Source: Dryococelus australis
Lineage: Eukaryota; Arthropoda; Insecta; Phasmatodea; Phasmatidae
DNA length: 64,000 nucleotides
Direction: 5' to 3'
Assembly (NCBI GenBank): GCA_029891345.1
Contig: CM056993.1
Location: 110,041,800 to 110,105,799 of the forward strand
Part shown: positions 54,301 through 62,389 of the stretch, piece after piece
How the letters are laid out: every line of letters starts with the position of its first letter
Numbering within the stretch: position 1 is the first letter of the stretch
Program-made: the position numbers and the translations under genes
Notes under the pieces: model-generated
Told to the model about the DNA's origin: nothing
What the model saw: the letters and a program-made list of their open reading frames with translations, nothing else
Databases searched by the model: none

Positions 54301-54502
54301 CAATAGTGTTTCTAGGGGATCTGCTGAGCTTTGTGCACCTCTGCATGCTGTACTCTCTGTATGCATTTGAGTACAAGTGGTGCAATATGGGCTGGGAACT
54401 ACACCAGCGCCTCACATTCATCGAGAATAACTGGCCCTACTTTATTGGCTTCGGACTGCCACTAGCTGTTGTCACCTCGCTACACTCGTCCTACATCATA
54501 AG
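39169..54502 (+). CDS. EI24: EI24 / PIG8 autophagy-linked ER membrane protein (partial, four exons)
   Basis: EI24 (etoposide-induced 2.4; EPG-4 in nematodes) is a multi-pass ER membrane protein involved in autophagy and growth control. Exons are 39169-39368, 47681-47936, 49227-49346 and 54279-54502. All have GT-AG ends, and the phases (2, 0, 0, 2) join without a break into about 267 residues. Conserved landmarks are the N-terminal amphipathic segment (FRGVVDSLKGT), CCVLNGGVCL, FWVLPLLLLSKVVNSLWFQ, DIADWAF, SKMIADSLFSVLVQALFL, LLYSL-type YSLYAFEYKW, NNWPYFIGFGLPLA and HSSYII. Human EI24 is about 340 residues. Roughly the first 6-10 residues and the last 75 are missing. The first are on an unlocated upstream exon, the last lie beyond 54.5 kb and probably beyond the window. 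Confidence 0.95.
39692..40490 (+). repeat. LTR-like segment, family A (copy 1)
   Basis: It begins TGATGCATGACATC and is homologous to 58414-58560 and 58593-58720. It has TATAAATAGC at 39956 in a GC-rich stretch and AATAAA at 40415-40420, fitting an LTR promoter and polyadenylation region. The right end is not precisely defined. It lies in the first visible EI24 intron, 0.3 kb before the repeat that starts the PHD-gypsy element. Confidence 0.55.
40807..41537 (+). repeat. Probable 5' LTR of PHD-bearing gypsy element
   Basis: The segment 40807-41511 recurs at 45569-46261 in direct orientation, on the other side of the gypsy coding body. It starts TGGCTGTACA. The proposed end TTTTTCA (41537) is followed at once by GGCGCCCAACATGAGGCG (41538-41555), a primer-binding-site-like sequence. 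A more distant relative occurs at about 60040-60960 before the second element. No TATA box was seen. Confidence 0.6.
41673..42800 (+). pseudogene. PHD-gypsy ORF1: tandem PHD-like fingers and gag
   Basis: The first part (41686-42160) shows WTHGIECAHYPQWFHYICLSW, which has the PHD-finger arrangement of a Cys pair, a W-F-H-x-x-C centre and a later LEYRYNDR where two Cys would stand. After a frame change comes VCCILCGETYHHEYI, then IGWPDE and VCRRAA, a second Cys/His module. The capsid-like part follows at about 42330-42540 (LPRFTIEFYSRIQTP, VHSKVQMYRIIFPGGDEES). A nucleocapsid knuckle C-W-Y-C-x3-H-x4-(S for C) is near 42670. Stops and frame changes make it inactive. The second copy at 61 kb keeps several Cys lost here. 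Confidence 0.7.
42890..45568 (+). pseudogene. PHD-gypsy pol (protease, RT, RNase H, integrase)
   Basis: Protease at about 42910-43230 has lost its D-T/S-G motif (LLNLLRPE) but keeps the flap-end FIVSPDIQGELILCHHWL. RT runs from about 43290: LRFCVNYKALND, PSGY*QIAVHPDSRKYT, FRVMPFGHENTSATFQQLM and the catalytic CLAYIDDMIVY near 43865. RNase H is at 44300-44570 with LQTDACQNGLGAVLY and EQECLTVIWAFRKYSYY. Integrase runs from about 44900, with HHCC-type Cys at CCTTC, TDLMGPYRRSTKG, YLLVVIDLFSRWVEALP, then a frame change before DNRTQF and TEWRNQELKK. It is cut at 45568, where the second flank repeat begins, before its C-terminal part. Confidence 0.88.
45569..46261 (+). repeat. Probable 3' LTR of PHD-bearing gypsy element (truncated)
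   Basis: This is a direct copy of 40807-41511, starting TGGCTGTACACCAGG and ending GGCATCATG. Several indels separate the copies, including a 15-25 bp loss near 45625. The copy stops about 25 bases before the proposed LTR end, and the sequence after 46261 is unrelated. Confidence 0.6.
46262..47680. other. EI24 intron, unassigned
   Basis: Homopolymer runs of G (46614-46622) and T (46747-46761) are present. A possible 14-bp inverted repeat ACAAGTGCTGGCGG / CCGCCAGCAGTTGT frames 47180-47447. A 21-bp sequence GTGAGTTAATGTGTAAGCAAT is repeated twice at about 47599-47643. Confidence 0.35.
47681..47936 (+). CDS. EI24: EI24 exon, transmembrane segments 1-2
   Basis: The acceptor is TGTTTCCCAG ending at 47680 and the donor is TTCCAG|GTGAGA. 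It codes VLECCVLNGGVCLCSILFF and WLKMFLSWIFSIFWVLPLL, two hydrophobic spans, ending SLWFQ. The first base completes a Val codon begun in the previous exon. Confidence 0.96.
48607..48754 (+). repeat. Dispersed repeat D1, copy 2
   Basis: It is homologous to 11411-11555 (see there). It lies in an EI24 intron. The ends of similarity are the same in both copies on the right (GCCTTTA-TAG). Confidence 0.7.
49227..49346 (+). CDS. EI24: EI24 exon
   Basis: The acceptor is TTTTCCAG ending at 49226 and the donor is GGTCAG|GTAAGA. It codes DIADWAFRYKRGRPQQ and SKMIADSLFSVLVQALFLGQ. This matches the human segment between the second and third membrane spans. Confidence 0.95.
49903..50131 (+). repeat. Dispersed repeat E, copy 1
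   Basis: It is homologous to 57903-58125 at high identity. Shared blocks include ACTGTCAATAG, TCACATGTTTCATATTTCCC, GAACTATTTTACTAT and ATCTTCAGACCA-type. There is no coding potential. It lies in an EI24 intron. Confidence 0.85.
50680..50763. repeat. Microsatellite (TG)(TC)n(TCCC)n
   Basis: Short TG and TC runs are followed by about 19 TCCC/TCTC units. The strand is pyrimidine-only from about 50687. Confidence 0.95.
50800..52431 (+). other. GC-richer segment, possible LTR-element debris
   Basis: The composition differs from the neighbouring intron. A short motif TTAGGTACTCT near 51880 also occurs near 40620 upstream of the PHD-gypsy element. An 82-residue ORF at 52041-52289 (MGTRSDDAVSWKYNTIGPLN start) is unrecognised but looks helical and could be a gag piece. 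No catalytic motif is visible. Confidence 0.3.
52432..52874 (-). mobile_element. Tc1-like transposon fragment
   Basis: The minus strand codes the C-terminal half of a Tc1-type DDE transposase: NILDNDMLPTLWRFYG, CYFQDDNAKCHVS (second Asp motif), LDWPAQTPDLNPIEHIWDEL (final catalytic Glu after P-D-L-N-P-I). The right end has a Tc1-like terminal repeat, CACTATCTACCAAAAAGTAA outward-in on the minus strand (52842-52874), next to TA. The terminal repeat is joined almost directly to the middle of the gene, so the N-terminal half is deleted. The left end has no terminal repeat and is truncated. Confidence 0.9.
52877..54278. other. EI24 intron, unassigned
   Basis: AT-rich DNA without a recognised gene or repeat pair. 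Confidence 0.4.
54279..54502 (+). CDS. EI24: EI24 exon, C-terminal membrane region
   Basis: The acceptor is GTGTGCAG ending at 54278 and the donor is ATAAG|GTATTT. It codes TLVVGLLPIVFLGDLLSF, MLYSLYAFEYKWCNMGWEL, FIENNWPYFIGFGLPLA and SSYII. The final codon is split (AG + next base), consistent with Ser in the family motif S-Y-I-I-S-G. The next exon was not found downstream in the window. Confidence 0.95.
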
Positions 54503-54587
54503 GTATTTATGTTCCCCATCATGCTTCAGAGCTCAGGAATTTTTCTCAAAGGAATCCATGTTCTGGTGCTAATACTGATAAGTAATA

Positions 54588-55622
54588 CAGTAGAACCCTG
54601 ATGATACATTTCCGCTTTATACATTTTCCCGTATCATGCACCAATTTGTTTTGGTCCTGTCAATTTTAAATGGTAAATTTTCCTGGATCGTGCACTAGTA
54701 AAATCAAGTATTTCCCACATCTTAAATTTTTCCAATAAACTCTGTGAGGTGAAAATTCCAAATGTTCAAATGTGTTGTCATTTTAAATCATAAAAATTTA
54801 CATTTGAATGCTTTATCTGTAATAAAACTATTTGTTTATTTACTTACTGCCGAGTGCCGACGTGAAAACAAGTACCAAAGATTACACAACAGACATGAAG
54901 ACAGTGCACTTTGTCTATGGCTAGTAGCGCTTGGGCACTAGCATCAGTGCCATGTGACCAGTAGCGCTTGGGCACTAGCAGTGCTGACATCTGGCGAAGA
55001 GAGCTTCTACAATCAATATTGTCGGATAGGCATGCATGATAGCAGCACTGCCATCTCGTGGCAAAGAGCGCTTCTACAATCAATATTGTTGGACAGGCAC
55101 GCTCTTGATGATGGTAAGGTGATGTCATCTTCGTGAACATACATACACTTTCTTTTACATCCAGGTGTTTTATTTACTTTGCGTTGGGGGCCTTGAAAGA
55201 CGATTGTATGTGGTAACTATTCGATTTCATAAAGATTTCTGAACAAAACTCATGTTCGGCAATGAAGTCGACAACCAGAAAACGAAAACCACTAACAATT
55301 GAGCATAAGATAGACATTTTAAAGCAGTTAGACAAACAAACTCGGGATGTCCGTTTACACTATCAACGCAATTGTAAAAATGAGAGCATCGATAGATGTT
55401 TTTGTTGTATTTTTCTGGTGTAGCAATATTTTAAATCCAAATATTTTATCATTATTATGTACATATTTAGTCCTTATGTTTGCCTTTTAAAACAATACGT
55501 TATTCTAGTAAATTGCTCATATAAAAAATTTAATTTTTCCTATTTCCCTTTTCATACACTTTCCCGCATCATACACCATTTTTGTGCTGTCCGTTGAAAA
55601 GTGTATGATAGGGGTTCTACTG
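54588..55622 (+). mobile_element. pogo-like transposon with intact ends
   Basis: The element starts CAGTAGAACCCTGATGATAC and ends with the inverted GGGGTTCTACTG. It is flanked by TA on both sides (54586-54587 and 55623-55624), the pogo/Tigger signature. The inverted ends share about 25 bases. The size is 1035 bp, too short for a full transposase, so it is a deleted, non-autonomous copy. It lies next to the last visible EI24 exon. Confidence 0.85.
55262..55375 (+). pseudogene. pogo transposase N-terminus (CENP-B-type HTH)
   Basis: The frame codes KRKPLTIEHKIDILKQLDK, matching the start of the CENP-B/pogo N-terminal helix-turn-helix (K-R-x-x-L-T-I-E-x-K-x-x-I-L-x-x-L). It decays after about 38 residues; no DDE part remains. 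It lies inside the 54588-55622 element. Confidence 0.75.
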
Positions 55623-55739
55623 TATGTTAAGTTCAAAGAATTAATGTTTATCCTAGGTATGATTATCATATTTAGAATAGACTATGCTTTATTAGTAGTA
55701 TGCTTTGGTAGGTGTATTAATAATTCCGCTCGCAGGTCT

Positions 55740-56210
55740 GGCCGCCACCTCGGATTGCTCCATTTTGGAATTTTTTCTTTCAAAGTTACTTGTTTTTACC
55801 CAAAAATGACTACAGAAATAGATTATTTTACCTAAAAATTATTTTTTTCCATAAAAAATTTCCAGCTTTGCCCTGCTGCAAAAAAAGACTCATTCAGAAA
55901 TTTTCAAGGGGCTGTTGCCGCCATCTTGAATTTACCCTTTTTTTTTTTCTCTAAAAATTGGTTATTTTCACCTTGAAATCAATCTTTTTCCCTAAAAATT
56001 CACTTTTTTTTCCTTAACAATTCTAGTTTTACCTCCAAAGCCACCCAAATCCAATTTTCAGTCAATTTAAGTAATTTGGTCGCTTCCCTATTGCTTCTGG
56101 CCCACCACCAATTAGGCTCCCATTACTTCTTGTATTTTCCCTAAAAATTTCCCTTTTCTCTCCAAAAATTCTTAAAAAATTTAAATTAAAATATATTTTT
56201 TATAATTAAA
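55740..56210. repeat. Degenerate CCCTAAAAATT-type simple repeat
   Basis: Variants of (T)n-CC(C)TAAAAATT recur at least six times (for example near 55830, 55950, 55995 and 56140), separated by T-rich stretches. There is no coding signal. Confidence 0.5.
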
Positions 56211-56999
56211 AAATTTAAAGTTGTAAGTATTGAGTGTTATATATAACTGGATTCATCTTGTTGAGGCGCATACAATCGTGATGTCATATTGATTATTTAA
56301 CCCAATGCCAGGACAACCATTTTTCGATTTAATATGTTGTTAAACACCTAGGTGATGCTAGTGTATTAATATATTTTTTACTATCACAGACTTGTTTTCA
56401 GTATTTTTATTTTTTTGTCGCATGTAAATATTAAATATTTAGTTTTGCATGTGCATGCCTCCACATAGTCCATCAAAGGTATGCAGTGCAAATAAATGAA
56501 AAACACGAGCACTGATCAAATAATTATTTACGTAACATGAACCCCAACATAATCTTTTTAAAAAAAATATATTAGTTGACTTCTTTACTCATGGTTTATC
56601 GAAGTGAAAATTATGTTAATGAAAATTATGACTTTCAAAAAAAAATGAAAATAAATTTATTTAACATATTTTACAATAATGCTAATAATACAGCTATTGC
56701 TATCCATGTTGACTTAGTCTGTCGTGTGTGTTTTCACTGACTGTCATTACACGTTTTAACACACTTTGACAAGGCATCTTCTTGCTCCCAGTCAGCTTTT
56801 CCTTCTCTCTTCTGGCACTGCGCGAGTAGGACCTGTCGCGTAGCACATCATCTTCCCACATCTTTTCTAAGTACATGGGTACGTTTCCCCGTGGAAGAGA
56901 GTAAGGCGGCTGTGATTTGATCTCCTTGTCCTCCGCTACGATGGGGCAAAGTATCGCCCATACCTCCGGCTCCTGGCGAGGCGTACACCATCTTGTAAA

Positions 57000-57260
57000 C
57001 TTCTTCTTTGATTATGTAAAAAGGCCTTCTGCAGGATGCTGGCTACCATCAATTTTTTGTGAAGGCTGTCGCCGCCACGCCGAACCCAAGCCCGAGCCCT
57101 GGACTGAGCTATCTTGGTCCGCAAAATGATGTTCAATCGCTGAGCTTTTGTTGCCATCACTTCTTCCTTGATTATGTATGCAGCCCTTCCGCAGGACGCT
57201 AGTCGCCATCAATTTTTTATGTAGGCTTACACAACCCCTGAACTGAGCTATCCAGGTATA
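57000..57260. repeat. Imperfect tandem repeat, unit about 155 bp
   Basis: Blocks ACTTCTTC(T/C)TTGATTATGTA, (G/A)C(C/T)CTTC(T/C)GCAGGA and CATCAATTTTTT occur at 57001-57055 and 57160-57215. CTG(G/A)ACTGAGCTATC follows each copy. The segment is GC-rich and unrecognised. Confidence 0.7.
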
Positions 57261-57902
57261 GCTAGTAACAGAAACTAAACATGTTTCAATGCTACACTGT
57301 CTTGCTTGGACAGAGAAATTTCACTGCGTAAGCAAGTCAGTGTAGGGGATTTGTCATGCACAGAGATGACGTGTGCACTGTGAAGGCAATGCCTATATGA
57401 CCCGACACCATGAGAAAGCAGCGAGGAAAAGTGTAATCTTGTCCTGTGCAAAGACGTGCTATGAAGTTCCGGGATGTGGGACCACACCAAGGCGTAGTGT
57501 ACTTATCAGAGAGCGGAGTCAGCTCTTAAGTTACACACCGTGGCATCATGCATACGTGCTGACACAGAGAGAACCACGCAGCATCAGGATCTGACCTCTG
57601 GCAAAAAATAAATGTTAAATTATTTCACGTGAAAGAAAGCTTATTTTCTAGTCCAGACACATTGAAAGGGTATTGGGGAGAAAAAAAAACAGTACTCATT
57701 CCATTGCATTGCTAGTCTTACGCAAAAAATATGTAAACGAGAAGCAAAAAGACTATATTTTCTTTTTTCCCAGACTTTGAAACCTTTTAAAAATGACACA
57801 TGTGTACCAAACTTTGTATAAGTCCACGCAGGAAAAATAATTGAATTCCTCCCTTCTTCAGACGTGTCCAGTAAAATTGGCCCATCTGTGGATCAAACTG
57901 TT

Positions 57903-58125
57903 TTCTTTGTATCAAACGACTGTCAATAGCTTAACTATTTTCACATGTTTCATATTTCCCTGGCCAATAGAAAAACTCTATCTATATGCTGAACTATTTT
58001 ACTATATATCTGTCCACTGCAAAATAATATAAATTGGTTGATTTTTCCTGACCTTCAACCGTTTTTTGGTATGTGATTATGAGCAGCACGTCACATCAAA
58101 TATCTTCAGACCACTTTCACATCGA
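57903..58125 (+). repeat. Dispersed repeat E, copy 2
   Basis: Partner of 49903-50131 in the same orientation. Confidence 0.85.
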
Positions 58126-58413
58126 TACTAGCTTTTTGGTAAGTACAATTTTGTGGACGTGTACATATATAAAAAAAATGTTTATGCTACACTTTTTTAA
58201 AATACTAACACAAAAATTTAATTGCCTGAAATACCTGCAGGCATTTTTTTTTTAAATATATATAAGTGGTGGGAATATGTTTAAACATGGCGTAATAACT
58301 CTGCTCAAGTAGGGCAGTTTTCTTAATGCGTTACTTCTCTGAATAAAATACAGTTTCTTAACACTGATTTTTATTGTGTGCAACTTGTTTGAAAAAGTCA
58401 ACTTCAGCCATGT

Positions 58414-59000
58414 TGACACATGACACGTTTTCAAAAATGGTGATTAGACGACTTCAACTCATCAGTTTAGCATAGCCTTGCAGCTGATTCCTACGAAGTT
58501 TGCATCACCATTGACCACGAGACGTTAAAAGTTTGTACTGTCTACCCTACAAGAATGGATGTTCCAGCCTGCGGAGATTGTATTATTCAGCTTGACGCAT
58601 GACATCTTATATACTTATTAATTAAACGACTTCTACTCATTAGTGCAACTACATTGCTAGAAGTTGCCAATGGAGTTGAGTCACAGCCACACGTACGAGA
58701 TTGTTGTTTCTACTGGGCCAGGACAGACGTCCCAGTAATGGAATTTATTTTTGCCCGATGAGCCACCAAGGACCATGCAAGCGGTCCGGGGCTAGTACAG
58801 CAGCGTGCCATGGGATGCAGCCACAAGTATGATGTGTAGATCCCACAGCTCTTCACTACGCCGCTCGCACCAAGGATCTAAGCGCTGGGCTTGCACCTGC
58901 TAACCCCCTCTCTAGACGCCCTATATCAGTGAAGGAAGGGATGGCCAAGGAGTATAAAAGGAGATGCTCCCCGGCCTCCGGATTGTCAGTTCTGCTAAAA
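58414..59000 (+). repeat. LTR-like segment, family A (copies 2 and 3)
   Basis: Two successive starts, TGACACATGACACG at 58414 and TGACGCATGACATC at 58593, are homologous to 39692 onward (shared CGACTTC-x-ACTCATCAGT, AGCCTTGC and TTGACCACG-type blocks). The second is followed by a GC-rich stretch with TATAAAAGG at 58953-58961. It appears to be one copy interrupted or duplicated by another. It lies 1 kb before the second PHD-gypsy element. Confidence 0.5.
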
Positions 59001-59363
59001 TTGTGACATTTTATAAATAATTAAAAAGGGAATTTAAAAATGAAAATTTGAACCTTAAAAAAAAGAACTTTAGTTGAAAATACTATTACAAAAAATGACT
59101 GAAAGATCTTTGTCCGAATTTAGCCGTTTATTACTTATACACCCATGCATGGTGACGCCCGTCCTTAATGAATGCTGTAAAACTAGGCGTGTGTGGCGAC
59201 AAGATAATACAAAAAAAAATCTAGAAGTCCAACGGTCTGATAGCTGCATTATGTAATGGTGTGACCTTGCTTCCTCCTCCATTCGTCTCCCCCACTCTTC
59301 TCCATTTTGTTGAAGAGGCGTGAGGGAGTTAGTTGCCTTCCAATCAGCGTGCTACTTCACTCT

Positions 59364-59387
59364 TTGTGTGTGTGTGTGTGTGTGTGT

Positions 59388-59448
<61 letters not shown>

Positions 59449-59472
59449 CACACACACACACACACACACACA
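59364..59472. repeat. Compound microsatellite (TG)n(TC)n(CA)n
   Basis: About 13 TG, 28 TC and 13 CA units in order. The TG and CA arms are complementary around a TC loop. Confidence 0.98.
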
Positions 59473-60039
59473 GAGCCCGGAGACTACTGAACTTCCCTCC
59501 CTACTTCCTGCAGTTCCTTTCTGAAACTACTCCTGTTTCTCTCCCCTCTCACGATCCTCATTCTCCACCTGTCTCGGCTATCAACCCCCCATCAACGTTA
59601 TCCTCAGCTGGCTGCCATTCTCCACCTAGCCCAAGACACTTTGCTCTTGGCTCGCTAACACCACACTTTTCTCTCTCGCGCGCTCACTCAGCAAACAACA
59701 GTCCCATGTGTAGACACAGTAAATTTTCGTAACAGGAAGGGCTGGCACCATGAACAGATGCTACTTTCCCGTTCTGTTCCAACCTGCGGACAACACAGAT
59801 ATTTGTTCAAAAGTAAACAAATTTAGTTTTATGGTAGGCTAGAAAAATATTTGGACAGTCAAGAATAATATTTTGAAGGAAATTAAAAATCCCCCCCACG
59901 AGGAATAATATCCAACTTCCTCCCTGCCTCTTTTCTTTTCGTTGTCTAGCATTCGTAACCCCCCCCCCCCCCCCGTCTCCCGCCTTCCTCTTCTCTACTA
60001 CACCCGCATGCACCTCTTCGCTTGCTTCTACATCTGGCA

Positions 60040-60960
60040 TGAGTGTCACCACTTGACACAGACTAACAGAATAGGTACGCCCCTGGTGGGATCAGCTTTC
60101 CGTCTAGGGTGAACTATTCTCACCGCACACCTTATGGGGCCGAGGGAGTTCACTCTGGTGCAGTAAAAACCAACCCCTTTGGGACAACACCAAGTAATTC
60201 CCGCAACCAACACTTTCCAACTCAAGTCTTCCACACCTCCGGTGGGGATATCAAGTGTGGGGTGTGATGTTGGCGGTAGCAATTGGCGCTTACACTGTAC
60301 TCTTAACACGTTGACAGCCTAACTCCTGCAGGCCTGATATTAAAATAGAGCCAGATGCTTTACACCCATAGGGGTGGTGTTCAGAAGAAGGTTAAGAAGG
60401 CGAGGACTATTTCTAAGAATCCACAAGAGCTTATCATCCTTTCCATCGGGTTGAGGTTACTGAGTCCACGCGAACAGGCTGTTTTGCTGCGATGATTCAC
60501 TGTTCCAATACCAAATGTCATGCCTACCATTTTGTTCGAGCTGCTCACCCGTGTTGCAGTAAGGATACCATCTAGTAGTGCAGGAGATCCTGTTAGGGGA
60601 AGAGTCCACCTATACTCCAACTATACCTAGTACACTCCACCCTCCAGTCAAGTGCAATTAGGGCCGAGGGAACAGTGCTAGTAAAGTCATCTGCAGGACA
60701 GACACATCGGCCCGCTAGCGTTAACTCCATCCCACCACCTAAGCCTGCACCATGCAGAGTAAAACTGTCAGAGCCGGGCTTTGTGCCAAGTCAGCGGCCT
60801 ACTAGGCCATTACTGTACTCCGGTCGGGCACCAGTGTGTATAAACGAATAACCACCCAGAGACGTGACTCACCTAGCATCAAACAAGTTACCTCGAGACA
60901 AGGACAGCCAATCAGCCGGGATTCACACATCAAGGGAGGATACTTGTGCCCGCCATAATT
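60040..60960 (+). repeat. Leader/LTR-like region of second PHD-gypsy element
   Basis: It is distantly similar to 40807-41537. The order GAGCC-x-G-x-TTTGTGCC..., (T/C)ACT(C/G)-x-GG-x-GCACCAGTG, then CTCACCTAGCATC is shared with 40.8-41.5 and 45.6-46.2 kb. Boundaries are uncertain. Confidence 0.4.
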
Positions 60961-61092
60961 TTGAAAAGAATTAGGCCGAACTAGGTGAGCAGGATGTCAA
61001 GGCAAGAGAACTAGCCAGGGCTCGTTTAGAAAAACTCAGACCAGACTTCGGGGAGTTGGTAAACATCCTGTAGCGCTCAATAACCCCTAGAG

Positions 61093-62210
61093 ATGTCAGA
61101 AACCAAGAAGTTAACGAATGAGCACGACAAAGAAACCATGGACTGTATTATTAGCAACCACTGTGCCAAACCAGAATGCCCCAGAGAAAGCGTTCCCCGA
61201 AACGCGTGCGCACATTTTACTAGCGCTAGTTCTATTATGACTGTTTATGTTGGGGCGATATAGTTCACCACAACAACGGTCTAGAGTACTGATGTGAGGA
61301 CTGCAGAATAAGACAGACTGCCTATTGTAGTTTGGTGACCTGCCAAGGGCAGTTCACCGTTCAATGTACTGTTTGTGCCTAAACATTTCATCACCTACGC
61401 ATTGGATGGCCCGATGAGCGAGTGACCCGACCGGGAATGGTATACAGGTGTAAGGTCTGTCAGTGGGCTGCCAAATACTGACCACACAACCCTGGACACA
61501 GTCGGAAAACAGAATTCAGTTGCTCAACAGGGGAGCTACAGATTCCTGACTTCATGGGCTGTCTGCATGAAACCCTGCTTGTTTTCCTTGCAGACTGCGG
61601 ATGAGAATTCAAAGAGCAGGAGGCACCTCTGAAACAGTGGATCAAGGTAACCCAAAGACAACTTAAGGTCAAAGCACTGTGATGCCCGAGCTGTCTAGGG
61701 CTGAGCACAAACACTCAATAAGAAATAATCTAAGAGTCTATTACAGAATGGACGCAATTCTGGAATGGACTAGCTACAGAATTCACCGGAGAAGAGGTGC
61801 TAGCCAACCTCACCACAGAATTTTACAGCTGCACCCAGACCCTCGGAGAAGAGACTGGAATTTTCATTCTTCGCAAAGTACAATTGTTCCAATGGTTCTT
61901 CCCGTAAAGAACGGAGGAGGGCTGTGTATGACACATAATGCGCATACTGTTTCCTCAAGTAAGAAATCTCTAGATTTTACCGGGCGCGAGAGATTGAGCG
62001 AAACCTACAGGCACAAGCCCATCTGGAATGCCCGAAAACAAACAAGTCTGCAAAAGCAGAGAAACCCCAAGAAAAGAAGGTCAAGGCACCATCACCGACA
62101 CTGCCAGTGCGTAATCTCCTGAATTTTGGTTTTTTGTCCCGGCTATCACTTTCACAAGGATTGCCCAATATGGCCGGCGCCACGCGCTTGCACGGAAGAA
62201 GTTGCACCAA
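61093..62210 (+). pseudogene. Second PHD-gypsy ORF1: tandem PHD-like fingers and gag
   Basis: Around 61230-61480, across frame changes, the order is YYDCLCWGD, LEY*CEDCRIRQTAYCS, CTVC*TFHHLRIGWPDE and YRCKVCQWAA. It matches the first copy piece by piece and retains the C-E-D-C and C-K-V-C pairs that the first copy has lost. A capsid-like part is near 61790-61910 (VLANLTTEFYSCTQTLGEE). A knuckle FCPGYHFHKDCP is near 62130, where the first Cys is lost. Numerous stops. Confidence 0.68.
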
Positions 62211-62389
62211 CTGATGGTCCGTGGCCCATTCCGAACCAGTAGTAGGGATCCTCCCAGTCTGGAAATGCAGACGCCGGTTGATTAAAAGGGCCAACCCCAC
62301 TGGAACCAAAGGGCCTGTAATCCAACTAATGGATGAAGAAGCAGAACCAGTGTAGGCACCACATGTCGAAGTCATATAAACAATCAAAG

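Noticed and set aside
59307-59732. 141-codon frame with Leu-Ser and Thr-His runs
   Set aside because: It is driven by the TG/TC/CA microsatellite and has no conserved part.
59940-60052. Gly-rich minus-strand frame at about 59.94-60.05 kb
   Set aside because: It arises from a C homopolymer run and has no conserved segment.
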